Notes: generated by a model from the letters alone, not told the origin. A stretch of 64,000 nucleotides of DNA from Jaapia argillacea MUCL 33604 (GCA_000697665.1 KL197711.1:921142-985141); one strand, 5' to 3'. Shown: positions 26,498 through 39,248, counted from the stretch's first letter. Translations and numbers: made by a program.

Positions 26498-27712
26498 AGG
26501 TCCATTCTGGGACTACCGGGATGGAGATTATCTTCCAAAGCTGTGCTCGTACAATTGAGGTCGCTTCGTGACGAGGGTTCGCTAGATGTATTGCAGAAGA
26601 CCTTCAATATGTTGCTCCGTTTCGTCATTTCTTGGGAATGCGGAGGGACTTTATGTCCGACATCAAGAGCTTCCAGAAATATGGATAATCCCCCAGAGAC
26701 ATGTCGCTTCAAGATCGCAATGAGTACGACATCAGTGCCGCAATCGCTCCGAGTCGCTGATGATCTACTAGCAGAACAGTGAAGAAAAGTTGGGCGCAGA
26801 CATCGTACACGTACTGATGAGGTGATAGTTTCGCTACTTTTGATTGATTTGGCGACCGACTCGCTCTTGTACCGAAAGGAACCTCACTGAGGGTCTGGAA
26901 ATGCCGACATCGGAGGGAGGTGATTGACATTGTTGACAATGGCTGGGAGATCCAGCGTGTCCTCTGTCCCTCCGCCGCTCTCGAGCCAAGCATGTTTGAA
27001 AAAAAAGGTAGCGGGATGGCGAAACCGAGGAGGCGGCCGGTGCCAATGGAGATGGAGAACCACGAAAAAGTCGGGGGAATGGATTCACGAGGTTTCGTGA
27101 GGCTGATGAGATGATACCGAGATGTGTGGGAGAGTAAAGTCGGTGATTGGTTCTGGGCGGCGGGAGAAGGTTGGGATGAGGTGTTTGTAGTGGAAGTTAC
27201 GTGGATTGCTGATTCCACTCTTCCACCGCGGAGTGGCGTTGATTGGCGCGTTGGTGATAACGTGGAGGGTATAAGATACTCGTGATCCTGTAGCCAGGCA
27301 CGACATCGAGGAGCATGTAAATACAACACCCGCACAGTCAAATAATGTGAGGATATGTGCATTTCAGGTTGCACAACATCATGGTACATACTGCGCAGTC
27401 AGAAGCGTCACGGAGGCATCAGCGAGCACGGAGCTGGGGACCAGAAAAGAACCCGGACCGGCGGGAGAGGTGTCGTTAGGCGCGGGAACGTAAGTCGGCA
27501 CGGAGCCGATAAATTGACGACACGTGGGTTCTAAACCGAACAGAACAGTTGATTGCCCTGTTTAGACTTATTCGATTCACTGGCAGCAACGGTGTCGTTG
27601 ATGCCTCGAATTTACCAATTTAACGGAGAGCTATGGGTCCCAACACGTTTGCCTTGTCTCCTTGCCGTCGCTTTCTTGTCTGTCGATTTCCGTTTGTGAT
27701 ACAAGGCCGGGT

Positions 27713-30411
27713 ATGCATCCTCAGAGATCCGACTGGCGACACCACCCACAGCCAAAGCCCATCTATCTATCTCTGAAAGCCCTCTTCACTTTCCCCGTTC
27801 GGCTATGCAATCCCCCGCCTGCTGTAGGCAAAGTCAGGTCGCTTGGGGTCACCCCGGTCTTTGAGGTCAAACTCGAGGATGTTCTCAACCGTAGACATCT
27901 TCCCCCCCTTGGTCTCAAGGATTTCGAAGAGTGGCTTCTCTTCGCGGAGAACTCGCCAGAAAATTTGTGCGCTCCCATCAGTTCCCCTCTTGATGGGCCC
28001 ATCTGACTTGAGAATGCAGGTACTTTGTTCTCTGGTTAAAAGAGTACACCAAGAGATATAACGAGTGGATAGCTCAGAGCAAGGGCAAGTTCAAGCCGAC
28101 CCACTCAAACTCTTACTCCATCCCCTCCGTTTCCTCAGAGGATGAGTGCCACGATGAATTCGAGTACCATGTCTCCCCGGCTCCGGCTCCCCCCTCAGCC
28201 GCCCTCTCCCTTTTCTACCAACGGGCCAAACAGACCTTTCTCACCCCGAACGCAGAATACGAACTCCAGGTAGCTTCAGATATCCTGGCTCCGTTCCACA
28301 CTACGTCGTCCCCCTCCACTCCCAAAGTCCCTGCTTTCGGCTCCTCTGCACCACTGACATCAGCAACTTCTAACGGCGCGTACTCGCACCCTGATCCAGC
28401 AGTTTTTGCTGAGCTGTCCTATTTCGCCCATAAGGCTCTCAAGGAGTCTCTGGACAGGTTCGTCAAGGCCGCGTACTCGAACGTTGGCAGCAGCAGGGCA
28501 TATTGTGGCACGGCTGCAGGCGGCGTCCTTGCGCTGGGTGGCTTTTTTCCCGTTCTCCTTGTTAGTTTCTTGCATGACTGGACTCGGTGGGCCAGGCTGG
28601 CTTCCCTGCCCGCGTTGTGGGCCAGCTTAACCATCGTCGTTACCAGTTTACAAGGGGTAAGTTCAACCGCTTTAAATATTTCTTCGCCATGATTGACGTT
28701 TCTGCCTGCTTATCAGCTGTGTATCATGATATACCTTTTCGGTGACTTCCGCCAGCTGCGGAAATTCGAGCTCGCCCGTCCGGCAATCTCCAAGCCTCAA
28801 GGACGTCAGCAGCAATCCCAGTCACTGACTGTCGCCGGCGGAGGCTGCGTCAACGAGTGTTGTCAGCATAGAGGGCAGGACAGGCGCTCATCCGTTCATC
28901 AAGCTCTGTCAACCGTCCAAGGGTTCTTTTCCACGTCTTCAAGGTCGAGGAACAGTTCCGTATGCACAGCGGTCGCTTCTCCGGTGGCCCCCCTGACGAA
29001 GCCTCCCGCTGCAAAGATAGCTAAGGCGGCCGAGCCCCTTCGGACGCCGCTGTCGCCTCCACCAGGTACTGGTGGTAATTCCCGTGCATCTTCTCGCACG
29101 GTTGGCTTGGCAGACGAGGAAGAGACCGTCAGAGGCTCGCCGCTCTCGCCAAAATTGAAACTCGAGGTCCCCTTCCCCTCCGCCCCTGAGGTGGCTGTGA
29201 CCGTCGATTCATCCGTCAATCGTGGACGACCTCCCCTCCATTCGCATACTGCGTCTTCCTCGTCCACATTTACCAGCTCCTCTTCCAGCTCACACGAGCG
29301 CGATGGAGATCGACCACCCAGTGGAGACTTATCCTACCCTCGTATCCATGTCTCTCAAGCATTCTGTGACGACGAAGAGTGTAACCCTGTCCCAGCTGAT
29401 GGACCATCTCCCAATTCCCCTTACCTCACCTACGTGAGGAAAGGAAGTGTCCTGGGTTGGGGAGAGTGTGGTCGTTGTGAGGGTACGAACGGTGGGAGGG
29501 TTTGGTTGGACGAACTTGAAGGTTTTGGTGCCACCGCTGGGTTCATCAGTGCTTGGGATGAAGAGGAACTTGACACCGGCTCAACAATATCTGGACACTC
29601 TCAAAGTAGCCTGGGTTCGAGGAAGAGTGCTGAGAGTGAATTCGCCTGTGGCGGCGAGTCCGAGGATGTGTGGAATCAACTGCCAGTCGTCGAGAATGGC
29701 GATGGTGGCAAGGCGGAAAAGTGTTCGACTGAACGCGGTGGTGCGACCATGCGGAAGAGGCAGAAACACAAGCTTGATATCTTCGACTTCGATGAACTGC
29801 CTCCTCGATTTGCGACCAAGGGAGGGAAACACCCGTATGCTTATCCAACACCCGTTGAGGATGTCGGGATCAGGATCGAGAAGGAGTTGGTCGTTGATAG
29901 CGGCATTGTTGCTGTCGGAAACATGGACGGACGCAGGCCCAAACCAACCTACGTGGAGGGGAATGATGAGACTGAAAGTGGCATGAAGGGAGTGGTCGGC
30001 AGACTGCAACATTGGTGCGTCGACCGCACTGGGCTGAAAAAGAAACTCTTCAAAGACGACGTCGAGCTCGAGACCAAACCCGCCACGATCGCTCGTTCTG
30101 CCCCGGAGCCCATCCCTGCCAAGCCTTCCACCGCCAACTCTACCCACTCGCATCAAACTTTCAACTCTCAATACACTCACCAATTGCCCCACTCCCTCCA
30201 CCTACGCTCCCGCTCCCAGCCGGAGCCCAATCCATCCAAGAGATGGAAAGCTTTGAGAGCCGTACCGACTTTCAAAACCCCCCTGACAAAGATCTGGAGT
30301 CCGGTTATCACCAGGGCTCAGTGGGAAATCGTCACGAGGAGCGGTTTGACTGCTTTCCTGGCCTGTTTGGTGATCGGGGCTGTGCTAATCGCGATACCAG
30401 GGAGGTGGTGA
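27713..30411 (+). CDS. RGS-domain membrane protein, Rax1-like
   Basis: Regulator-of-G-protein-signalling protein with membrane helices. Three exons are supported: one ending at 27966, 28020-28656, and 28717-30411. The RGS domain starts at KLEDVLNRRHLPPLGLKDFE and continues ENLYFVLWLKEYTKRYNEW across the first intron, then FYQRAKQTFLTPNAEYEL and HKALKESLDRFVKAAYSN. Two or three helices follow (GGVLALGGFFPVLLVSFL, LPALWASLTIVVTSLQG, CIMIYLFGDFRQLRKFELAR), then about 450 residues of low-complexity, acidic and Ser-rich sequence, and a last helix (TAFLACLVIGAVLIAIPGRW) at the very C-terminus. RGS plus C-terminal helices resembles yeast Rax1, a bud-site protein, but the long linker differs. The start is uncertain: the ATG at 27713 is in frame, but an upstream exon is possible. 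Confidence 0.78.
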
Positions 30412-30823
30412 AGTGTCCGGTATGTTGTTGTTCCCGGACTATCTCGTAGATCTTGTTTCGGTGTGTTTTCCTGTATCAGTGTATGGTCGTCGCTCTTTGC
30501 AATCCTCTAATCCCTTCGCTTGTCATTCCACTCGTTCTCGTTGTCCTGTTGTCGTAAAACAGTTGCCTTTCATTTCATTCCCTACATGTTCCCTGTAATA
30601 TTCGCGTCGTTGAGCTAGCTCCCCATAATGTTGTATGTATCCGGTGCGGTTGCATCGCCCTCTTCTGCATCCCCTGTTCTCTCGTTTTAGTATATACTTA
30701 TTTCAAATCTATTCGTGTATTACGGACAATGGTGCTTGTGGAATGGGAACGCAAGGATGTGGGTTGCTGAACAGTGGCATAGAATCAATTATGGATCGTA
30801 GCTTCGTCAAGTAATGTGGGGGA
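30412..30823. other. 3' region of the RGS gene
   Basis: T-rich sequence after the RGS stop codon with several TGT/TTTCA-type stretches, probably 3' UTR and terminator. No gene. Confidence 0.35.
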
Positions 30824-30832
30824 CTTCAATGG
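30824..30832 (+). repeat. Left target-site duplication of the MITE
   Basis: CTTCAATGG, identical to the sequence at 31510-31518. Confidence 0.8.
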
Positions 30833-31509
30833 GGATAATTCTATTTGGAAACCCTGCTCATAGCTGAAACCCCCGTGAGAAACTGATAAAACATCACGCT
30901 TCGGGGCGCTACGCAGGTCAGACACTCCGTAGACCTCGACGCGAGCTGAGCCCGTGGTATTTGGGAAGCCGGGGAACACGAGCATTTGCCAGGCCCGCTC
31001 ATCGTTGATGGCGACGAGGAAGGCATGTTCAGCATGCTACTCGATTCGTTGACATTTGTTAACTGCTTTGAAACGAATGGGGCACCGTTGGTGACCCATC
31101 TCGGGTCCAACCAATTGCCCATAGCTGCTGAAACGGTGGGAAGTGGCTGCCCCCGCTGTTGCGGACAACGGCAAGATGAGTTTATTCTCCCGCAACAAGC
31201 ATACCCTGCATATGGTAATCTTATGGCCATGCATGGCCAGAAAAGTTTTTATTTGATATCTGCTTTGCTGCCTTGCGGATGAACTCGAAAGCACCCATTG
31301 CCACCGTCGGCAACGATAAGCACCAACTGTGAATGGGCATTGGACATTGAAGGCGAGATCAGAGCGCGAAAACACTTCGCGAAGTCATCCACAAAGTCCA
31401 CCGATGAGTCCACGGAGTCCCGATGAGGCTCGGTCACACAGAGTCACGCTTACAACGCAAGATCATGCTCAGAAACCCCCATGAACAGGGTTTCCAAATA
31501 GAATTATCC
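30833..31509. mobile_element. Non-autonomous DNA transposon (MULE-like MITE)
   Basis: A 677-bp element bounded by terminal inverted repeats. The left end GGATAATTCTATTTGGAAAC (30833) is matched exactly by the inverted right end, GTTTCCAAATAGAATTATCC (to 31509). The similarity runs about 29 bases with one mismatch. The element is flanked by the 9-bp direct repeat CTTCAATGG at 30824-30832 and 31510-31518, which reads as a target-site duplication. Nine bases and G-starting ends fit Mutator-like elements, while hAT would give 8. It contains no transposase. A second copy of the C-rich motif GAAACCCCC lies just inside each end. It sits between the RGS and Pom34-like genes, away from coding sequence. 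Confidence 0.82.
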
Positions 31510-31518
31510 CTTCAATGG
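31510..31518 (+). repeat. Right target-site duplication of the MITE
   Basis: CTTCAATGG, identical to the sequence at 30824-30832. Confidence 0.8.
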
Positions 31519-31629
31519 AACACTCTCCAAACATATCGATGAAAACAAACTAATAATAGCAAAGCGATGAAACCAATAAAACATGTGGTGCGCATCCATA
31601 GTCAACAAAGGGAATATCATTTCCTTCTT

Positions 31630-32475
31630 TCACGACTCTTCGTCATCATCGTCTGAATCCTGCGCAGACAGTCTCATCAAAAGAGACCCGTCAAAGGCAC
31701 CTGGGAAGCGAAAGGTATCGTAAGGACGAATCGGTCGGGCGACAAGGTATGCTACTTACGACCAACCGAGGTAGAGTGCTTCCCCCGGTATGCAGCCAAT
31801 GACGAAGAGAGGGGAGGCATAGGCGAAGGGGAAGATGGGAGGGACATAGAAGATGAGTTTAAGGAGGTATTGAAAGGCGATGGAGAAGGGAACGTGTATT
31901 GAACTGTTCGTGAAGGGGTGGATAAAGGCGATGGAGGGTAAGACGAGGTTGAAGCCGAGAAGGGCTTTTGTTGTTGAGGCGAGCTCTAAATGTATATTAG
32001 ACATCAGTTCTCCTTGTAGATATGGAGAAGCTGTACTTGGGGGGAGAGGACTTTGAATCGTCTTTGTGCAGGGGTGGTAGCAGGAGATTTGATAGTTTTT
32101 GCGGGGGATGGTAGGGGAGGAAGTGGGGCTCTAGGGTACTTTAGGGCATATGCACCCTGAAGAATGTTCAATCCCAACACTCCGATGACCATGACCTCTG
32201 TTGAGACATGAATCCTTGTTCAAGACTGCAAAGTGAAGGCAAGACTCACCCGAGGCACACATCGTCCGCCTCCATTGGTTCGGATCCGTTTCCGGTTGAC
32301 TCCAAAGTACTTTGAGACATGCGATGGGGGAGTAAAATAGGGGGAGGAGGCTTGTCACGAGCAAGACAGTGAGAAGGGCAAATGCACTGTTTCGAACACG
32401 GACAAGGGCTTCACTCCGCGAGGGTTTAAGCCAGTCCGTGAGATGGGATTTTGAGCGGGGAAACGGGGCAGCCAT
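31630..32475 (-). CDS. POM34: Nucleoporin Pom34-like membrane protein
   Basis: Small nuclear-pore membrane protein. The ATG at 32475 opens MAAPFPRSKSHLTDWLKPSR. A first helix (FALLTVLLVTSLLPLFYSPI) and a second (VMVIGVLGLNILQGAYAL) are separated by a short loop. After the helices comes a Pro/Ser-rich segment with RRFKVLSPQ joined by a splice to SSPQQQKPFSASTSSYPPSP and STPSRTVQYTFP, a pattern I recognise from fungal Pom34 proteins. The last exon ends LLMRLSAQDSDDDDEES at 31630. Four exons are seen. Pom34 binds Pom152 and Ndc1 in the yeast pore (family knowledge). No enzymatic role is expected. Confidence 0.78.
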
Positions 32476-32928
32476 TCTTCACGTCCAGTTTATGTTTGAG
32501 GTCTGGTAGATGAGCAAAAGTTAGTAATTGTCGTCTTGTCGTAAAATTTGTTGGCGTGGTTGGCGTTGTGGTCTCTGGCAATCGGCAGGTTGGCATCCGT
32601 GACATCTCAGCACATGTTTGTGACAGACGTGACAAAAGCCCCTCAACCATGATCATGCTCCAAACGTTGTCTATTCCAAGGGCAAGTTCACACCACGCAT
32701 TTCCTACTTCGATATGTTCACGGGGACTCGTGCGGGAATCGGAATTCGATTAATAGTCCACCGAGATGATCCTGTCACCAAACAACCTGAATCGGAGTCT
32801 CACGCTTTTCGAGGATACTTTGAAGGAGGGTAATTTGACAGACTTATCTCTTTTTAACGATCTCACCATAGTAAGTCATATCACTTGCTACCATCTTGAC
32901 TCTGGCTGAGCTTCCCGCTTTCACAGAC
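32476..32928. other. Divergent intergenic region, Pom34-like / MBL-fold gene
   Basis: About 450 bases shared as upstream region by two divergent genes. No gene supported and no obvious TATA box. Confidence 0.35.
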
Positions 32929-33792
32929 ATGAGCTTACCACCACCATATGGGGACCAGGCGTACTGCTATGTCTCAGCGCTCGAAGCCGGCCATCTCGAT
33001 ATCCCGTGTCACCTCGTCATCACAGATGTGCCGAAAGATGAGGTGAACCCAGCCCCGATTATTGCGTTTATCTTGCACCATAGCAAGACCAACGCCAACT
33101 TTCTCGTCGATCTCGGTATACGTCGGGACTTGGAGAGCTACCCACCAGCGGTTAGGGAGCACATTCGAGATGCCCCCGTTCCTGTACGGATCTCCCAAGA
33201 TGTTGTTCAGTCACTCGAGAAAGGAGGGTTACTTCCTTCGCAAATCACCGATATATGCCTGACCCACGTTCATTGGGATCACGTCGGCGACCCTAATCCA
33301 TTCACAAACGCAACATTCCTTGTTGGGGAGGAATCACGCTCTCTTTTCGACCCCGGATATCCTGCCGATCCCAAGTCAGCGTTCGCAGCTGATCTTCTTC
33401 CCTTGGATCGAACCAAATTCCTATCCAAGGAGACATGGGCACCATTGGGCCCCTTTCCCCACGCACTCGACTTTTTTGGAGACGGCAGTCTCTATATTGT
33501 CGATGCTCCAGGTCACTTGCCAGGACACGTCAATATCTTGGCACGCACATCATCCGATGGGGGGTGGATCTACCTTGCGGGAGACAGCGCACATGACTGG
33601 CGGCTTCTCAGAGGTGAAGCCAAAATTTCGGGCTCACACGTTGATCCCCACGTCGCTGGGCAACATATCGAACGCATAAAGGCGTTGATGGAGATACCAC
33701 GAGTTCGTGTGGTGTTGGCACATGATACCCCTTGGTACACGGATAATCGGGATGGACCTGCATATTGGCCCGGACATATTGAATCGCTCTAG
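32929..33792 (+). CDS. Metallo-beta-lactamase-fold hydrolase, lactonase-like (copy 1)
   Basis: Intronless frame of 287 residues from the ATG at 32929 (MSLPPPYGDQAYCYVSALEA). It shows the metal-binding motif HVHWDHVGD, downstream histidine in DAPGHLPGHVN, the bridging aspartate in LAGDSAHD, and a final metal histidine in VVLAHDTPWY. The fold is the one used by quorum-quenching AHL lactonases, and fungi have intracellular relatives. The natural substrate here is unknown. A paralogue lies at 39852-40721 on the other strand. Being intronless in an intron-rich neighbourhood, it may derive from a retrocopy or a transferred bacterial gene, but that is inference. Confidence 0.88.
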   Translation: MSLPPPYGDQAYCYVSALEAGHLDIPCHLVITDVPKDEVNPAPIIAFILHHSKTNANFLVDLGIRRDLESYPPAVREHIRDAPVPVRISQDVVQSLEKGGLLPSQITDICLTHVHWDHVGDPNPFTNATFLVGEESRSLFDPGYPADPKSAFAADLLPLDRTKFLSKETWAPLGPFPHALDFFGDGSLYIVDAPGHLPGHVNILARTSSDGGWIYLAGDSAHDWRLLRGEAKISGSHVDPHVAGQHIERIKALMEIPRVRVVLAHDTPWYTDNRDGPAYWPGHIESL

Positions 33793-33923
33793 GGACTCCA
33801 GAGTCGTTGGATGTAAACGATGTACAGTACAGAGCATGCATTTTGACTGTCCGTGTGGTATTAGAACATTCCGATGTATAGGTATGTAGTCCAAGTGGTC
33901 CAGATTTTCCTCGCCAAACCCAC

Positions 33924-35461
33924 TCAACCCAGCTTCACTTTCTGCCGCAACGCAGATTCTTTTTGCATCGCCCTGACGTCCCGGATATTTTCGGGGTGTG
34001 TAACCCACACTCCATCATCACCCTTTTCTCCCCAATGGAACGTATGCATCGTGTCAACCTCAAAGCCCTCCGTCCACTTCTGCCGCACGAAAGCGGCATT
34101 GAATGGAGGATACCATATCCACCACTGATTTCCCAAATAAACCTATCAGATTCGTCATGGAAGGGACTCTAGCGTGGCGACTTACATGATCAACGAAAAG
34201 GATGGGCTCCGTTGGTGGAGCGACAAGGTGCACCGCTGTAGGAGTTGCAATCTCCAAAAAACAATCCGTCTCCAAAAACAAGCCGAGTACGTCAAGAAAC
34301 TCATCTCGATATCGACCAGGTATGTATATGGTGTCGGCTGAGCCCCCAACCAATCGTGTCTCACCATTGGTGTATCCATTAGCCATTCGTTCCCTCATGT
34401 AGATGGGAACTTTACGGAATGCCTTCATACAGACACCAAGGCCAACATGTGGGTCACTAAGAAAAGCAATGGAAAATAAGCAGACCAGATGCATGGACAT
34501 TTGAGCTCGAGCATACGTACCCCCACCTGATAATGGGAGCGGTTGGGCTCAGTAGAGGAATTTCTTCGAGAGCAGGGTTACGCACCACCAATCAGGCCCC
34601 CACCCCCTCCAAGTTTCCGTCCAATCGACTTCCGGATCAGGAGACACATTCAATGGAGGCGGATGTCGAGTCTTATTCCCATTCTCCTCCTCATCCCCAA
34701 GAGCAGGATTGTACACATACTGAGCCCATGGCGAATGATACCAGAAGAGGTCTTGGTCAAATTGTTGGAGGCGTGGGATATTAAGTAGTGTATCAAAGGG
34801 TGCCCAAAGGTAGCCCTTGTAGCAGGGGTGAGCGGAGAGAGCCGTATAAAGCATGTGGTGAGCCATCTTGCGGGTGACAAATAATGAGCTGGGGGAGAAT
34901 GGGGTAGAATGGGAATATATCGCACCCGACCTGCCATTTTGTAATTTTTGTGATCGGTGAGGTTTTCATCGGATTGATATGAATCGACCAGGACATCATA
35001 AGAATGGGCGAAACCCTTGTCTTCCCGACTAGCGGGACCAATGAAAATTATCTGTTAATATGGTCAGCAAGAAGGTCAAGACGGTGTCGAATGAGCAAAG
35101 CCCAGCCACGATTTCTGAAGTTACATACATTAGGAAACCATTCCCCATAAACCTCCCTATAGGAATCCAAATTCCCGTTGTACCTCGCATGACTGAAAAA
35201 TACGATCAAAAGAACGTCATCAAATTCATGGTAAGTTCTCGTGTTGCTCCGAGAATCTGGCAGTGGCAAAGGCGGGCGACGACATTCGGCTTGATGAGAA
35301 AGCAGGAGAGATGATAGTGATGAAAACGATGGGTGAGAAGGGGTTGATGAGGTGATTCGACGAATGAAATGACCGGGGAAGGCCAAAGCCAGGTAAATTA
35401 GTATGGCAGAGAAGGTCAAAGCACCGATGGAGCGCCGGGCTTGCTCATGGATGTGCTTCAT
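33924..35461 (-). CDS. Single-TM luminal protein, possible glycosyltransferase; may be fused to the transporter upstream
   Basis: Five or so exons. The ATG at 35461 gives MKHIHEQARRSIGALTFSAI, a membrane helix near residues 14-33, then a Pro-rich stem and a globular domain: DDVLLIVFFSHARYNGNLDS, EVYGEWFPN, then by splicing IIFIGPASREDKGFAHSYDV and KNYKMAGRMAHHMLY, FDTLLNIPRLQQFDQDLFWY, WRGWGPDWW, LVGGSADTIYIPGRYRDEFL, ETDCFLEIATP, and WWIWYPPFNAAFVRQKW. These blocks look conserved in Agaricomycetes, but I cannot name the family. The type II topology and tryptophan-rich pattern suggest a Golgi or secretory-pathway glycosyltransferase (inference). Its ATG lies only 12 bp after the transporter stop, and an in-phase intron could join both into one protein. 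Confidence 0.7.
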
Positions 35462-35473
35462 GACGAGGTGTGT

Positions 35474-37064
35474 TCAGTGACTTTGTATGGTACGATGGCA
35501 ATCCCTGACACCTACGGAAGCCTTAGTAGAGTGATGACCCTCCTCTTCTGTGCCGTCCTCTGGCAGAGATCCTGAAAGGGACTCGCCACTGGCTCGAGTT
35601 AGGTAACTTGCAGCCGCAGCAATCACGACCAAACACCCAGAAACGAGACCAAGAGGATGATTGTGCGAGGATATTGCTATTGAGGCAATGAAGAGGGAAG
35701 CACCCAAGGAGCGTGTGACGCCTTCCATCACCGCGTCATAATCTGATGTATGGTTAGATCATAGGACGACTCGATGAAAATAGTCAAAGAATGAAGGGAA
35801 CATACGACAGATCATCCACAGCCCAAGGATATCAAACACAGCTCGGATGAGAGGAAGAATAAGTGATGAGATGTTAAATCCCGAATGTGGAAATGGTCGA
35901 GAACCCCCAGAACTAGATATATGTCCCAGAAGAGACCCGGTAGTGTGAAAAATGAGGCTGAACGTGAAGAAGACGATATTGATAGCGTTGAATACGGAGA
36001 GAGACTTTCGTGCATTGCGTGATTTATAAAGCTGACGAGCAGAGGATGAGAGAAGGCGAAACTAAAGATCTTGTGAGTGTGACCTACGTGATCGATGAGT
36101 ACAAAGATCAGAGAGCGAAACAATGCAAACGCAGTCAGAGTGTACAGGGATGAAGATCCCGGGGTCTTGTCAGAGGGGAGGATCGTGCTCTATGGGTGAA
36201 ATAGATTGGAGTGGTTGTTGTTGAAACGTTAAGTTCCCTTACTTTGATTATGAATAAACCGCAGAGCTACAGTATAGTTGAATCCGCAAATTGATGTGGT
36301 AAGTGCCGAGAAAGCTTACCTGCAGTGCGACGGCCTGCCATTGGGCAATGCAGAACGACCTCATAAGGAAACAATGCAGCGCTACCATAGAGAGTAGGGC
36401 TCCAAGAGAAACGACGAAGAAAGGCAATAAAGGATCAGACTCGACTTGGGTGATCGAAAGCTGAGAGAACAAATGTAAGTCCTAAACGCGAATCAATTCA
36501 GCACACGACCCGCTCACGAGTTGATCATAATACGCCTGGACGATCGCAATGGCCCCCATCAAAACAATGGTACCCTTGCCTAGAGAAGGGATTGTAGTCG
36601 TCTCAACGCGCTCACTGCCATCCCGCTGCATTGTTGGTCGAAGGTCACTCAGAGGTTGCTCCTCGTCGCTGCTCCCAGGCCTTGACTGCGGTTGCACATT
36701 CCCCCAGGGATGATACGCAACACTGATTCCAAGCTTGACTGCCTCGACTATGGCTGAACCACCAGGAGTACGTGGAACACCAGCATTAACGGCATTGTTG
36801 TCAATGACGTGTAGGAAAACAAAGATAGCCTGGCACAGAATAAGTTGAAGGTATGTTTGATTGAGAGAAAATGAGTACCACTGGAAACCAGGGTGGAAAT
36901 TGTAGGGCTTTCAGGCGTGCAATATTGCCAGGCCATGGGCGGGGCATCGAAACGAGGAATCGACCGGCTGATGGTTGCGCCCGACGTTGCCATCCCTGGA
37001 ACTCACCATCATGACGTGAACTTTGCGCCATCAATTCGCTCCGATTTGGGATGTCGGTTGCCAT
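35474..37064 (-). CDS. Nucleotide-sugar transporter, SLC35A-like
   Basis: Golgi/ER antiporter family. The ATG at 37064 (MATDIPNRSELMAQSSRHDG) leads to PGNIARLKALQFPPWFP, a 52-nt intron, then AIFVFLHVIDNNAVNAGVP and SAIVEAVKLGISVAY, the second-helix motif seen in SLC35A as AEVLKLL. Later exons give GKGTIVLMGAIAIVQAYYDQ, SLGALLSMVALHCFLMRSF, IAQWQAVALQLCGLFIIKST, a VYKSRNARKSLSVFNAINI segment, and the C-terminal YDAVMEGVTRSLGASLF with SSHNHPLGLVSGCLVVIAAA, matching the tail of this family. About ten helices. The substrate (UDP-galactose, UDP-GlcNAc or other) cannot be told. It starts just 89 bases after the DAHP synthase stop and ends 12 bases before the next gene, an unusually tight block. N-terminal exon choice is moderately certain. 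Confidence 0.75.
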
Positions 37065-37153
37065 ATTTGGGATCCTAACCTCGCCGCACAATAATAATAC
37101 AACGCATATCGAAGTGAATGATAAGTACATGTTATTTTTACATCTTCGAGCCA

Positions 37154-38589
<1,436 letters not shown>

Positions 38590-39248
38590 GGAGGCGTAGG
38601 TATGATTCCAAGCTATGGTAGCGTTTTTGTGAGTGGTGAGTCAATTGAGAGAAAGTGACGGGGAATGAAGGACTTCAACGATTTGTGAGGGATTTTATGA
38701 CGGCGATTGACTCACTACTTGACATCTTTTGATTTGTAGCGGTGATTTTTCGGTCTGGAGCCTGGGTACCGGTTGGTGTCAAAGAACGTGCAACTTGAGA
38801 TTTTCTGGGAGATGTGTGGAGGTCGGTCGGTGGCACTTGCCGATTGAGGCGCTGTGGCGCTTCATTTCATTGTGGCGTTGGCTCAGGAATACTCATTGGG
38901 GCACGCAGTTTTGACGGAACCGTCATAAAACGATGGGCGATGGATACTCTTGGACGAACGCCGTGTCCCCCCCGAAACCTGGTAGGTCAGTTTTCACGGG
39001 ACTTTGTTGCACGTTTGAAGTGGACTTGGCCGGCCGAGGAGGCAAAGAAGCGTCAAGTCCCAAAAATGGCAACGGCGCCACGCGATGACCACGCGTCCTG
39101 GAATTCTCACCAAAAATCTGCCACCAAACCTTTCCAAAGGCGCGATAGCTTCATTCGCCAGCACCAAGTCTCCGTTGTCCTCCTGTTCTGATATATCCCA
39201 CTAGCTTCACCTCCTTTTGTCCTCTCCCAACTAGTCGCATTCTTAGCC
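38590..39248. other. Divergent promoter region, DAHP synthase / TIM9
   Basis: About 660 bases upstream of two divergent genes. No gene or clear regulatory motif was identified. A CT-rich stretch just before the TIM9 ATG (39180-39245) looks like its leader. Confidence 0.35.

Larger units (their letters stand above)
24553..27712. other. Gene-poor region, 3.1 kb
   Basis: No gene I can support. Candidate frames: a 64-codon ATG frame at 24561-24755 plus; a 226-codon frame at 26709-27389 minus with no domain and with overlapping open frames; and a hydrophobic 50-codon frame at 26345-26497 plus. A TATAAA at 25995-26000 followed by a C/T-rich stretch looks promoter-like. No terminal repeats or transposase were recognised. 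It may hold a lineage-specific or decayed gene. Confidence 0.35.

Noticed and set aside
26709-27389. 226-codon minus-strand frame in the gene-poor region
   Set aside because: No domain, no splice context, and overlapping open frames on both strands. It cannot be told from chance.
30986-31282. 98-codon frame inside the MITE
   Set aside because: No transposase motif. It overlaps a minus-strand frame of similar length and reads as chance.
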